A stretch of 64,000 nucleotides of DNA from Shewanella sediminis HAW-EB3 (lineage in GTDB: Bacteria > Pseudomonadota > Gammaproteobacteria > Enterobacterales > Shewanellaceae): NCBI RefSeq assembly GCF_000018025.1, contig NC_009831.1:3224001-3288000 (forward strand), read 5' to 3'. The notes under the pieces were generated by a model, which was not told the DNA's origin, ran no database searches, and worked only from the letters and a program-made list of their open reading frames with translations. Below are positions 17,383 through 26,823 of this stretch, piece by piece. A program made the translations under genes and the position numbers. How positions within the stretch are numbered: the first letter of the stretch is position 1; each line of letters opens with the position of its first letter.

Positions 17383-17401
17383 ATTCAAAAAATCTAGAGT
17401 T

Positions 17402-17758
17402 TTAACCCACGAGCTTAAATGGAAAGCTATTAAAGCGTTCAATTATGGCAAGTAGTACTCCCTGGCGACGCATATTATCCATCACCCCCGGACTAAAGCG
17501 CTCTAATCTTGTCATGGCAGTTAACAATAACTTACACTCATGCAGCGTCGCATCTGCGATATACTCAGGCCTGTCAACTAAATGGCTATTTTGGTACCAA
17601 TCTGCCCACTTAAACTCACTCAACAGCATTGAGCTTTTAGCTAGATCATCCATAAACTCATTAATCCGACAGACCGAAATGGGCCTCTCTCCACATGCTA
17701 AATCATTAACGTATTTAGCATAAAGACTCGATGTATGCTTCAAAAATTGATGGTTCAT
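17402..17758 (-). CDS. DUF6508-like hypothetical protein
   Basis: 118-residue cytoplasmic protein. The block FKWADWYQN then LLLTAMTRLERFSPGVMDNMRRQGVLLAIIERF matches my recollection of the DUF6508 pattern (FxWxxW, then LLTxxxRxxRFxxG and a hydrophobic end). Function unknown. The stop is 20 bases from the shared terminator. Confidence 0.7.
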   Translation of the reverse strand: MNHQFLKHTSSLYAKYVNDLACGERPISVCRINEFMDDLAKSSMLLSEFKWADWYQNSHLVDRPEYIADATLHECKLLLTAMTRLERFSPGVMDNMRRQGVLLAIIERFNSFPFKLVG

Positions 17759-18184
17759 CTAACACCTCCAAGGATCTCGGAATACTCAGTGTTATGTAAT
17801 ACTATCGGCATATTCACAACACTCTGTAGTGTTTTAACAGGTGCTGCATATGCCGTACCACTCATCCGAGTTTTTAAACTAGTACCAATTATATCGGTAC
17901 TAATCTGTACTCAGGCTTAACGGTATGGCATAGGGATAAAGATGATGAGGGAAATCAAATCAGCAGGTTTACAATCACTTAAAGGTACCGATTAATCAAC
18001 CGGTGAGACTCTTTTTGTGAGCGATTAAAAAATTACACACTCTGCTCAATATCCAACTGAATAATGCCAGCAGCCCCTCAATTCTCACTTTGCCATGAAA
18101 ATTGCAATGAACCGTGAAACGCTAAAATATCGATAACGCGTCGCTTAGATCTCTGGCTATAAGTTTGTGGCTATTAAGTTGTGG
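17759..18184. other. 425-base intergenic region with two palindromes
   Basis: Promoter side of the DUF6508 gene and downstream side of the LysR gene. Two inverted repeats stand out: AACACT-CTGT-AGTGTT (about 17817-17832) and TAGTACC-9 bases-GGTACTA (17880-17902). No ORF with a ribosome site was seen. Confidence 0.5.
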
Positions 18185-19078
18185 TTAGAAATTTGCGATA
18201 TCGAACTCTTCGAGAATTAAGTCTGTAAAAAGCCGACCAGCCTTACCCAGTGGGCGTTCCATCGTCGATACTAACTTCGGCGTAAAGCTATATCGGCTAC
18301 CTCCTTGAAAGTCGACCTCAACCAAGTCTCCGCGATTCAACTCTTCATGAATTAGAAAATCAGGCATCCAACCGAATCCCAGCCCCATCTCCAGTGCATT
18401 TTTTTTCATGATAAAGCCAGAAAGGTAGAACACTTTATCACCACCAAACTGAAGGTCATCTCGATAATTGATCTCGGGTGATGAATCTTCAATCGTCAGC
18501 TCGACATATCGTTGCAGATCGAACAGTGACACGCTTTTTTCGCCCGCGAGTGGATGATCGCTGCTGACCACTAATACACTCTTAATATCCGGAAGTGGTT
18601 GAGGACGGTAATTAGGCCCGGTTCTGTAGTCTTTGACCAACATAAGGTCGGCATTGTCTCGCTCAAACCTGGCCTGAACGCCACCTAAAAACTCCATATT
18701 TAGCTGGATCTTGGTTGGAACCTGTTGAGATGCCATTCGTTTCAGGGCCTTCATTATCGGCTCCATTGGGAGCGCACCATCAACAACCAATTCAAGTTTA
18801 GCTTCCCATCCCTCACTAAATCGGCTTGCTAAATGTTCAATATTTGCGAGGTTTTGCAGTAACTTTTGCCCCTCGGCAAGGATGACTTTCCCCTCAGGTG
18901 TTAATTCTGCCCGGTACTGATCGCGACAAAATAGGTTTACACCTAAGTGCTGTTCAAGTTTTTTTACCTGATAACTCACCGCAGATTGAGCCTTATGCAA
19001 TCGCTCTGCAGCCTTTGAAAAGCTTCCCTCTTCGACCAACACCTCCAGCAATTTAAATGCATCCACATCGACCCGCAT
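18185..19078 (-). CDS. LysR-family transcriptional regulator next to hppD
   Basis: 297 residues. The N-terminal winged helix (VDAFKLLEVLVEEGSFSKAAERLHKAQSAVSYQVKKLEQHLG is the region 4-45) is typical LysR, followed by a substrate-binding effector domain (about 90-290). Chosen ATG 19078 has GAGG five bases before it; the longer frame starts at a TTG. It is divergent from hppD, the usual arrangement of a LysR regulator with its target, so control of tyrosine catabolism is a fair guess. The effector is unknown. Confidence 0.88.
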   Translation of the reverse strand: MRVDVDAFKLLEVLVEEGSFSKAAERLHKAQSAVSYQVKKLEQHLGVNLFCRDQYRAELTPEGKVILAEGQKLLQNLANIEHLASRFSEGWEAKLELVVDGALPMEPIMKALKRMASQQVPTKIQLNMEFLGGVQARFERDNADLMLVKDYRTGPNYRPQPLPDIKSVLVVSSDHPLAGEKSVSLFDLQRYVELTIEDSSPEINYRDDLQFGGDKVFYLSGFIMKKNALEMGLGFGWMPDFLIHEELNRGDLVEVDFQGGSRYSFTPKLVSTMERPLGKAGRLFTDLILEEFDIANF

Positions 19079-19300
19079 ACTCACCTCGCTCGTGTAAACC
19101 TTGAAATACAATCTAAAATTTCGATTAAGTTAAAGTAATTATTATTCTTTTTTTTGCTGGTTTGAGCAACTAAATTGATAGGTATGTCACAAATTAATTA
19201 AAACTGCCAAGTCCACCAATAGCAGTTGACCAGAATAGCATCACCCGCAAGTCATCGAAGTATGGCAGCGAGTAGCAACAAATTAAACGAGGACAAGACA

Positions 19301-20341
19301 ATGGCGAGCGAACAAAATCCACTGGGTTTATTGGGCATAGAATTTACAGAATTTGCCACCCCAGATCTTGATTTCATGCATCAAGTGTTTATTGATTTCG
19401 GTTTTTCTAAGCTAAAGAAAAGTAAAACTAAAGACATTAGCTACTACAAGCAGAACGACATTAACTTTTTGCTGAACAATGAAGTTCGCGGCTTTTCGGC
19501 AGAGTTCGCTAAGAGTCACGGCCCCGCGATCTGTTCGATGGGCTGGCGTGTAGAAGATGCCCAGTTTGCTTTCGAAGGCGCAGTGGCACGCGGTGCTAAA
19601 CCTGCAACAGAAGAAAATAAAGACCATCCTTACCCCGCCATTTACGGTATTGGCGACAGCCTGATCTACTTTATCGACCTGTTCGGCAGTGAAAGTAATA
19701 TCTACCAGAATGATTTCGTCGATCTTGAAGAGCCTGTGATCACTCAGGAGAAAGGCTTTATCGAAGTCGATCACCTGACCAACAATGTTTACAAAGGGAC
19801 GATGGAACATTGGGCCAACTTCTACAAAGATATCTTTGGTTTCACCGAAGTGCGCTACTTCGATATTAAAGGGGCCCAAACGGCCTTAATCTCTTATGCG
19901 CTACGTTCACCCGACGGCAGCTTCTGTATCCCGATTAATGAAGGCAAAGGCAGTGACAAGAATCAGATCGATGAATACCTCAGAGAGTATGATGGACCCG
20001 GCGTTCAACACCTGGCATTCAGAAGCCGGGATATCGTCGCGTCACTAGATGCGATGGAAGGTTCATCGATAAAAACTTTAGATATCATCCCCGAGTATTA
20101 CGACACCATCTTCGAAAAATTGCCACAGGTGACAGAAGACAGAGAAAAAATTAAACATCATCAGATCTTAGTCGATGGCGACGAAGAGGGTTACCTGTTA
20201 CAGATCTTCACTAAGAACCTGTTCGGCCCCATCTTTATCGAGATCATTCAGCGCAAGAATAACCTGGGATTCGGAGAGGGTAACTTTACCGCCCTGTTCC
20301 AGTCTATCGAACGGGATCAACAGCGCCGCGGTGTGCTGTAA
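19301..20341 (+). CDS. hppD: 4-Hydroxyphenylpyruvate dioxygenase
   Basis: 346-residue non-haem iron enzyme that converts 4-hydroxyphenylpyruvate to homogentisate in tyrosine breakdown. It has two VOC-like halves, and the iron ligands fall in the C-terminal half: His in EVDHLTNNV, His in GVQHLAFRS and Glu in FIEIIQRK. The frame opens at 19226, but ATG 19301 with GAGGA ten bases before gives the family start MASEQNPLGL. Homogentisate dioxygenase is not next to it: the following gene is a LysE exporter, after a terminator. Confidence 0.95.
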   Translation: MASEQNPLGLLGIEFTEFATPDLDFMHQVFIDFGFSKLKKSKTKDISYYKQNDINFLLNNEVRGFSAEFAKSHGPAICSMGWRVEDAQFAFEGAVARGAKPATEENKDHPYPAIYGIGDSLIYFIDLFGSESNIYQNDFVDLEEPVITQEKGFIEVDHLTNNVYKGTMEHWANFYKDIFGFTEVRYFDIKGAQTALISYALRSPDGSFCIPINEGKGSDKNQIDEYLREYDGPGVQHLAFRSRDIVASLDAMEGSSIKTLDIIPEYYDTIFEKLPQVTEDREKIKHHQILVDGDEEGYLLQIFTKNLFGPIFIEIIQRKNNLGFGEGNFTALFQSIERDQQRRGVL

Positions 20342-20377
20342 CTGTTATAGAAAGTTAAATCAGGTTAAGCCGATGTA

Positions 20378-20404
20378 AAACCAGCCAACTTGGCTGGTTT
20401 TTTG
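20378..20404 (+). terminator. Terminator of hppD
   Basis: Stem AAACCAGCC / GGCTGGTTT with loop AACTT and a run of seven T. Confidence 0.9.
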
Positions 20405-20469
20405 TTTTCACTCAGCGATTATTTATCTACACTGAGCCACCAAATCAAACATAAGACACCATCATACAG

Positions 20470-21087
20470 ATGCCAGATCTCGCCCTACTCGCCGTTTTTA
20501 TACCAACCTTCTTCTTCGTATCGATTACGCCTGGAATGTGTATGACACTTGCCATGACGCTGGGAATGAGTATCGGCATCAAACGAACCTTTTGGATGAT
20601 GATTGGAGAGCTCGTTGGCGTAGCGCTAGTGTCCATCGCTGCCGTTATGGGGGTAGCCAGCATCATGCTCAACTATCCGCAACTCTTTGAGGTGTTAAAG
20701 TGGGTGGGTGGACTCTACCTTGCCTATATCGGCGTACAGATGTGGCGTGCCAAAGGCAAGATGGCCAAGCTTGATGACCAGTCAGGCAGCATCAGCAACG
20801 GCGCACTCATTTCTCAAGGCTTTATCACCGCCATCGCCAACCCCAAAGGCTGGGCCTTCATGATATCTCTCCTGCCTCCCTTCATTAATGTCGATAAGGC
20901 TCTCGCCCCTCAGTTCATCACCCTGTTGAGTGTGATCATGTTTACCGAGTTTGTCAGCATGACGGCTTATGCTACCGGCGGGAAGAGCCTGAAAGTATTC
21001 CTGACCAGAGGCGATAACATCAAATGGATGAACCGTATAGCGGGTTCACTCATGGTGGGCGTGGGCTTCTGGTTGGCGCTGGGTTAA
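20470..21087 (+). CDS. LysE/RhtB-family amino acid exporter
   Basis: 205-residue inner membrane protein with about five or six hydrophobic spans. The start region (FFFVSITPGMCMTLAMTLGMSIGIKR) carries the family motif TPG near residue 20, and YLAYIGVQMWRA is the second conserved block. Members export amino acids or their derivatives; the substrate is not predictable. It lies 129 bases after hppD with a terminator between, so a separate transcript is likely. Confidence 0.87.
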   Translation: MPDLALLAVFIPTFFFVSITPGMCMTLAMTLGMSIGIKRTFWMMIGELVGVALVSIAAVMGVASIMLNYPQLFEVLKWVGGLYLAYIGVQMWRAKGKMAKLDDQSGSISNGALISQGFITAIANPKGWAFMISLLPPFINVDKALAPQFITLLSVIMFTEFVSMTAYATGGKSLKVFLTRGDNIKWMNRIAGSLMVGVGFWLALG

Positions 21088-21348
21088 CTTTTATATAGCA
21101 AGACTCAAGAAACAGCACAGAAAGCCATGGATTCGGCTCTTTGCAAAGAATGAGTTCAGAGTGACGGCTAAAAGATAACGCACTCAAATCTCACCTTTAA
21201 ACGGCAGTGACTTGGCCGCCTCTACCGTATAACGTCTATTTTGCTCAGTTTCTTGATGGGTAAACGCCTCGATTGCTGACTTGCATTTTTTATTTTTTCG
21301 CGTCACATTGCACTGATAACTAATTAAAAAAACTAAAAGGGATAATTC

Positions 21349-23097
21349 ATGCGCCCGTTAAAGACCCTATTTGTCGCCATGTCCATAGCCGTACCTCTGT
21401 TCAGTATATCTGCAGCACTGCATGTGCCATCTATACAGGCGGCTGAACCTTCAATATATAGCCATATGGCCACCGTGCAACCTATATGGGCCGAACATGG
21501 CATGGTCTCGAGCCAGGAAGCCCTGGCGACGCGCGCAGGAGTAGAGATATTAAAGCAGGGAGGAAACGCGGTAGATGCTGCCGTTGCCGTGGGATTTAGC
21601 CTTGCGGTGACCCTGCCCAGAGCCGGGAATCTGGGTGGCGGCGGCTTTATGATGGTACATCTTGCTGAGCCCAACAAGACTATCGCCATCGATTATCGGG
21701 AGATGGCACCCGCTAAGGCTCATAGAGACATTTTCCTCGATGAAAAAGGCGATCCAGACTCGCGCTTAAGTCGCGAACATGGCTTAGCCGTTGGTGTACC
21801 AGGCACCGTAATGGGAATGGAACTGGCTTTGCAAAAATATGGCACCATGACGATGAAACAGGTCACGACGGCAGCAATTAAAATGGCCAAAGAGGGTATA
21901 GAAGTGACGCCAGACCTGTCGACCTCACTCACGGGCCTGAAGAAGCGCCTCGCCCAATGGCCTAGCTCTGCGGAGATATTTTATAAAGCCGACGGCAGTG
22001 ATTATCGCGTCAAGGAGACACTCAAGCAGCCTGAGTTGGCTCACTCCCTCACCCTTATCGCCGCACATGGCAGCAAGGGCTTTTATCAAGGCGAGACGGC
22101 GCAGAAGATAGTCTCTGCCATACAAGAGGTTGGCGGGATTATGACACTCGAGGACCTGAAAAACTATCGGGTTGTCGAGCGTAAACCGGTGCAAGGCGAT
22201 TACCGGGGCTATCAGGTGGTCTCAATGCCCCCCCCTTCATCGGGCGGCATACACATCATCGAAATGCTCAACATGTTAGAACCGTTTCCTATCGATAAGC
22301 TGGGCCACAACACCGCGGCCACACTCCATCTGATGACTGAGTCGATGAAACGTGCCTATGCGGATCGCAGTGAGTATCTGGGCGACCCTGATTTTTATAA
22401 CGTACCGGTTCAGGCACTGATCAACAAAGATTACGCCAAGAAACTGTCCAGCCAAATCAAAACCAACAGGGCAACACCCAGCAGCGATATTAAACCTGGC
22501 AATTTAGTGCCCTATGAAAGTGATCAAACCACTCATTACTCCGTTGTCGACCAATGGGGCAATGCCGTTTCCAACACCTATACCCTGAATTTCAGTTATG
22601 GTTCCGGCCTTGTCGCTAAAGGCACGGGCATACTGCTTAATAATGAGATGGATGACTTCTCCGCTAAACCGGATACACCGAATGGTTATGGACTGGTTGG
22701 CGGTGAAGCAAACGCGGTCGAAGGAGGTAAACGCCCACTGAGCTCCATGAGCCCGACCATAGTGATGAAAGATGGCAAGCCATTTATAGTCACGGGTAGT
22801 CCCGGAGGCTCACGGATAATCACCACCACGATGCAGGTCATCATGAATGTTATCGATCATGATCTGAATATTGCCGAGGCAACCGCAGCCCCGCGGGTCC
22901 ATCATCAATGGCTACCCGACCTCCTCAGAGTCGAGCAGAGTCTCAACAGAGACACCATAGAACTTCTGGAAGCCAAAGGGCACAAGGTGAAAGTCAACAA
23001 TGCCACAGGTTCGACCCAATCGATCATGGTCACAGAGCAAGGTATTTTCGGCGCTTCGGATCCCAGACGTGCCGGCAGCGAAACGGCAGGGTATTAA
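21349..23097 (+). CDS. ggt: Gamma-glutamyltransferase
   Basis: 582-residue periplasmic Ntn-hydrolase precursor that cleaves glutathione and other gamma-glutamyl compounds. It has a signal peptide with a long hydrophobic region (about 1-31). The conserved start block is EALATRAGVEILKQGGNAVDAA. Self-cleavage should occur before Thr394 in QTTHYSVVD, giving large and small subunits. The oxyanion and substrate motifs PLSSMSPT and GSPGGSRI follow. Full family length. AAAGGGATAATTC leads the ATG. Confidence 0.95.
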   Translation: MRPLKTLFVAMSIAVPLFSISAALHVPSIQAAEPSIYSHMATVQPIWAEHGMVSSQEALATRAGVEILKQGGNAVDAAVAVGFSLAVTLPRAGNLGGGGFMMVHLAEPNKTIAIDYREMAPAKAHRDIFLDEKGDPDSRLSREHGLAVGVPGTVMGMELALQKYGTMTMKQVTTAAIKMAKEGIEVTPDLSTSLTGLKKRLAQWPSSAEIFYKADGSDYRVKETLKQPELAHSLTLIAAHGSKGFYQGETAQKIVSAIQEVGGIMTLEDLKNYRVVERKPVQGDYRGYQVVSMPPPSSGGIHIIEMLNMLEPFPIDKLGHNTAATLHLMTESMKRAYADRSEYLGDPDFYNVPVQALINKDYAKKLSSQIKTNRATPSSDIKPGNLVPYESDQTTHYSVVDQWGNAVSNTYTLNFSYGSGLVAKGTGILLNNEMDDFSAKPDTPNGYGLVGGEANAVEGGKRPLSSMSPTIVMKDGKPFIVTGSPGGSRIITTTMQVIMNVIDHDLNIAEATAAPRVHHQWLPDLLRVEQSLNRDTIELLEAKGHKVKVNNATGSTQSIMVTEQGIFGASDPRRAGSETAGY

Positions 23098-23113
23098 TCA
23101 ACAAGAATAAAAA

Positions 23114-23140
23114 ATGGGGGAAGCATTATGCTTCCCCCAT
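23114..23140. terminator. Bidirectional terminator between ggt and the MCP gene
   Basis: Stem ATGGGGGAAGC / GCTTCCCCCAT with loop ATTAT. The T run (TTTTTATT) is better on the minus strand, so it mainly serves the MCP gene. Confidence 0.85.
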
Positions 23141-23166
23141 CTATATTTCAATAATAGTCTGTACCT

Positions 23167-24741
23167 TTAATAGTTTCTCTGCACACTTTGGCGCCAAAAC
23201 TGTTTAGATAAATTATGCGTCTTAGCCGACAACCTCGACACTTGTTGGCCACGTTCCGTCGCATCTTGTGTCTGTTCGAGACTTTCCAGAGCCAACTCAT
23301 TGATCACCTGAATAGAATGGCTGATATCATTCGCAACGGTGGTTTGTTGTGACATGGCAGACGCATTTTCATCACTCATCACATTCATCTTACCTATCGA
23401 TGAGCGTAACTCCTCAAAAGACTCATCGACCTGCTGTGCTAGTCCTACGGACTGCTCCGCCTTGCGTTGACCAGACTCCATGGTTTGAGTTGCCTTGAGC
23501 GTACTCTCGCGGAATTTACTCACTATGGTTTCGATATGAGAGGTCGACTCGCTCGTGCGACTCGAAAGTTGACGCACTTCATCTGCCACAACGGCAAACC
23601 CACGCCCCGACTCCCCTGCTCGAGCAGCCTCGATAGCGGCGTTCAAGGCAAGTAAGTTAGTTTGCTCGGCAATGCCGCGAATGACCTCGAGTACATTATT
23701 GATATCTTGACTATCTTGTTCGATAGAAGCCACAACGGTAGAGAAGTTGCCGACTTCATCATTTAATTGATTGATGGCTTCAATCACCATCTCCATCCTC
23801 TCATGCCCCTTCTCGGCCGACTCATAGCTTGTTGCCATCTCTTCGGCCGCATTGTGGATATTACTGCTCACTTCGGCAAAGCTTGCGCTCATCTCCTCCA
23901 TGGCTGTCGCGGCTTGGCTCGTCTGCTGACTCTGGCTGTCGGCGCGTTCACGGGTATTGGATATCGTATCGTTTAAACTGCCACTGAGCCCTTCGATTGA
24001 GCCGGCTGAATCAGCCATACGCCCAACTACCCCGCCAGTTTCGGTAATGAGAAATTGCAGGGCAAAACTGATTTTGCCTAACTCATCTTGCCTGCCCGCA
24101 TACACCCCGGTAGCGAGTGGGTCATCAATAATATTCACCGCCTTCTCGAGCAAGGCATTAAAAGGCGCAAGAATAAGCTTCAAACCGATAGCACCGAAAA
24201 TAGCGGCCGCAATGACTGCCACAAGGGGCGAGTAACTGGCAAGTGCCGCAGTTAATAGTACCGTAAGCAGTAGACAGACAAATAGCCTGCCACTAAACCC
24301 CAGTAGCCCTTTGCTGAGTGCCTTAGGCTTCTTTCCAGCTTGTAAGTCGGCATAAATACGCGTGGCACTATTAATTTGATCGGCGGTTGCCTTCCTTCTG
24401 ACAGACTGGTATTCGTGAATTTTTCCATCTTCATAAACGGGGGCCACATAGGCATTTACCCAATAATGGTCACCACTCTTGGCGCGGTTCTTCACCACCC
24501 CAATCCAAGGCTTACCCTGTTTTATTCTCTCCCACATCGACTTGAATGCAGCTTCAGGCATATCAGGATGTCGCACCAAATTGTGAGGCTGGCGGTGTAA
24601 TTCGTCGAAACTGTAACCACTGACACTGGTAAACCCTTCGTTGGCATATTTAATGTTGCCATCGAGATCGGTCGTAGAGAGTAAGATACAGTTATCGGTT
24701 AGCGTCTTTTCCTTTTGCGTCACAGGCTGATTATTGCGCAT
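23167..24741 (-). CDS. aer: Aer-like methyl-accepting chemotaxis protein with PAS domain
   Basis: 524 residues. An N-terminal PAS domain (about 10-115: [36 protein letters not shown]) resembles the FAD-binding PAS of Aer. Two membrane segments (about 150-195) follow without a periplasmic domain, then a HAMP-like stretch. The cytoplasmic signalling hairpin has its tip [20 protein letters not shown]. It probably senses redox or energy state and feeds CheA. Direct FAD binding is inferred from similarity only. Confidence 0.9.
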   Translation of the reverse strand: MRNNQPVTQKEKTLTDNCILLSTTDLDGNIKYANEGFTSVSGYSFDELHRQPHNLVRHPDMPEAAFKSMWERIKQGKPWIGVVKNRAKSGDHYWVNAYVAPVYEDGKIHEYQSVRRKATADQINSATRIYADLQAGKKPKALSKGLLGFSGRLFVCLLLTVLLTAALASYSPLVAVIAAAIFGAIGLKLILAPFNALLEKAVNIIDDPLATGVYAGRQDELGKISFALQFLITETGGVVGRMADSAGSIEGLSGSLNDTISNTRERADSQSQQTSQAATAMEEMSASFAEVSSNIHNAAEEMATSYESAEKGHERMEMVIEAINQLNDEVGNFSTVVASIEQDSQDINNVLEVIRGIAEQTNLLALNAAIEAARAGESGRGFAVVADEVRQLSSRTSESTSHIETIVSKFRESTLKATQTMESGQRKAEQSVGLAQQVDESFEELRSSIGKMNVMSDENASAMSQQTTVANDISHSIQVINELALESLEQTQDATERGQQVSRLSAKTHNLSKQFWRQSVQRNY

Positions 24742-24943
24742 AGATATAATTCTTATTAGCTGATGAAGGAATGAGCAGCATTGTTACAAATGTGGATTAG
24801 TAAATAATTGATTATTGTCAATTTACATGTAGAAAAACAAACTAATTAACACTCACGTACCAGAGTGTAAGGTTCAATTTAAATGCATGATAAGCCGTGT
24901 GTTATTTGGGTATATCGCACAGATGGTTTACACATCTAAAAAA

Positions 24944-24976
24944 CCAGTCTTAGCGTTCGATTCAAACTAAGACTGG
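24944..24976 (-). terminator. Terminator of the M20 peptidase gene
   Basis: Stem CCAGTCTTAG / CTAAGACTGG with a 13-base loop, followed on the minus strand by TTTTTTAG. Confidence 0.8.
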
Positions 24977-25029
24977 CATAAACCAGGAAAGTAAAAGTAG
25001 CGATTCTATCGGCTCAGGAATTTAAGCCC

Positions 25030-26544
25030 TCACTGTTCGACTGCTAACTCAATAAATGCAGCCGTATACATCTTTAAATTCAACATAAATTGTTCATGGG
25101 TCATAAATTCATCTTCTGTGTGCCCCGTATACTCGACGCCTGGCATGGTAGGGCCAAAGCTCAACGCATTTGGAAAGAGCTTGCTGTTGGTTGAACCGCC
25201 GATGGCAACGGGTTTAGGATCTTTCACACCTGTAAAGTGTGAGAACACGTTAAGTAAGGTATCCAGATGAGGCGCATCATCCATCACCATAGGTGTCCCC
25301 CAATAAGTATCGATATCGGTGAGCTGTGTTTGATGTTTTTCTTGCCAGTTATTGAGTGCTTCGAGTGTTTGTTTATCGAGTAACTCGGGGGTTTTTCCAG
25401 TGGGTCTACGCAGGTTCATCACAACTTCAGTGCCATCTTTAGTATGTTTGATCACTGTGGGGGCCAACGTCATCGCCCCCATAAAGTTATCTTTATAAGC
25501 TATCTCACCAAACTGCTCGGCATAAATCCCCAGCCCCACCATCTCGTGAATAAAGCTCTGGGTCAGGGCCGCCTGAGATCTCGGCCAGTTATGAATAGAG
25601 AGTAACTCCGCTAAGTGAGTAACCGCATTGACACCATCTTCGGGTGTCGATGAATGTGCCGCCTTCCCGTCGGCAAAGATAGTGAGAGCATCGCCATCGG
25701 ATTCGAAGCGGTACCGCATGCCTTGCTGTCGCAGCCCTTGCGTTTTTAGTGCAGATTGTAACTCACCGCTTACCCCGGACATCTCTGCAACGGCCTGTTG
25801 TGGCACCTGACTCGAAAAGACACCACCGGAGAATGAGACCAGTCGTGCTCGCTTATCTTCCATAGGAGCTAGCTCTTGAGGCGGGATAACGAAATTAATC
25901 TTGCTCCACCCCTTCTCAGCCGTAACAACAGGATATTCGGCATCGATGGTGATATTGATATCGGCCGGAGTATAGTTTTTCAAGAATGTTCTGAGCGGAT
26001 CCCAATCGGTCTCCTCGGCGAGGTACACCATCAACTCTATCCGTCTATCTAATTTCAATCCTTTGTCTTGAATCGACTTCATCGCGTACATGGCGGTGAC
26101 GATGGCACCTTTATCATCTTCAGTCCCCCGGCCAATTAATTTGCCAGGTTTTGATGTCATATCGAGAACAAAAGGATCACCTCTCCACAACTGAGGATTG
26201 GCAGGTTGCACATCCCCATGGGTGATGACACCTAACTTCTTTTGGCTGTTACCCAGACCAATTAAGATCACATATCCATGATCAGAGTAGTCTAAACCAA
26301 GCTTTTGACTCAATTGACTCAGTTCATGCTTAAAACCGATGAATTCCGGGTGAGTATCCGGAGTAAGGCCTTCAGCGCTAACAGTCTTGTAACTGACCAA
26401 GCTTGATAATGAATCTAACATTTCCGCTTCGTAAGTTTTTACGGCATAGTCAGCCGTTGACTCCGCTTCAGAGGTCAAAGCATTTACATAAATAGGAAAT
26501 AGTGATGTGAGGACGAGAGGCAAGGAGAGAGCTAACTTTTTCAT
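25030..26544 (-). CDS. M20-family dipeptidase, exported
   Basis: 504-residue zinc peptidase. The signal peptide MKKLALSLPLVLTSLFPIYV ends near residue 24 (VNA). Metal-ligand motifs are THGDVQPA, GTEDDKGA and EETDWDP; the lid domain lies in the middle and TGHTEDEF near the end. The PepV/Sapep-like layout suggests a broad dipeptidase in the periplasm. The frame extends 30 codons further but ATG 26544 gives a clean signal peptide and has GGAAA upstream. Divergent from the Dcp-like gene, hinting at linked peptide use. Confidence 0.87.
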   Translation of the reverse strand: MKKLALSLPLVLTSLFPIYVNALTSEAESTADYAVKTYEAEMLDSLSSLVSYKTVSAEGLTPDTHPEFIGFKHELSQLSQKLGLDYSDHGYVILIGLGNSQKKLGVITHGDVQPANPQLWRGDPFVLDMTSKPGKLIGRGTEDDKGAIVTAMYAMKSIQDKGLKLDRRIELMVYLAEETDWDPLRTFLKNYTPADINITIDAEYPVVTAEKGWSKINFVIPPQELAPMEDKRARLVSFSGGVFSSQVPQQAVAEMSGVSGELQSALKTQGLRQQGMRYRFESDGDALTIFADGKAAHSSTPEDGVNAVTHLAELLSIHNWPRSQAALTQSFIHEMVGLGIYAEQFGEIAYKDNFMGAMTLAPTVIKHTKDGTEVVMNLRRPTGKTPELLDKQTLEALNNWQEKHQTQLTDIDTYWGTPMVMDDAPHLDTLLNVFSHFTGVKDPKPVAIGGSTNSKLFPNALSFGPTMPGVEYTGHTEDEFMTHEQFMLNLKMYTAAFIELAVEQ

Positions 26545-26823
26545 ACATTTCCATCTGTTATTGTTTTCAAGTATCTGAGCCAGTTTGCCACAAAAATAGC
26601 CATTTGATGTATAAAAACAGCCTTTTCGAAACATTTGTTACAAACAAAACAATAAATTGATAGCCTTAACACCTTCAACCATGATATTTAAAAGACTTTA
26701 ACGTCAGATTAAGACTTTTTACGTAAGGTAAGAAGCAATCATTATTATTGAACGTAATCACCAACGCAGTGATTAAACCTATTAACACAAGCAGAATATA
26801 AATAACCAACCGGGGATATAAAT

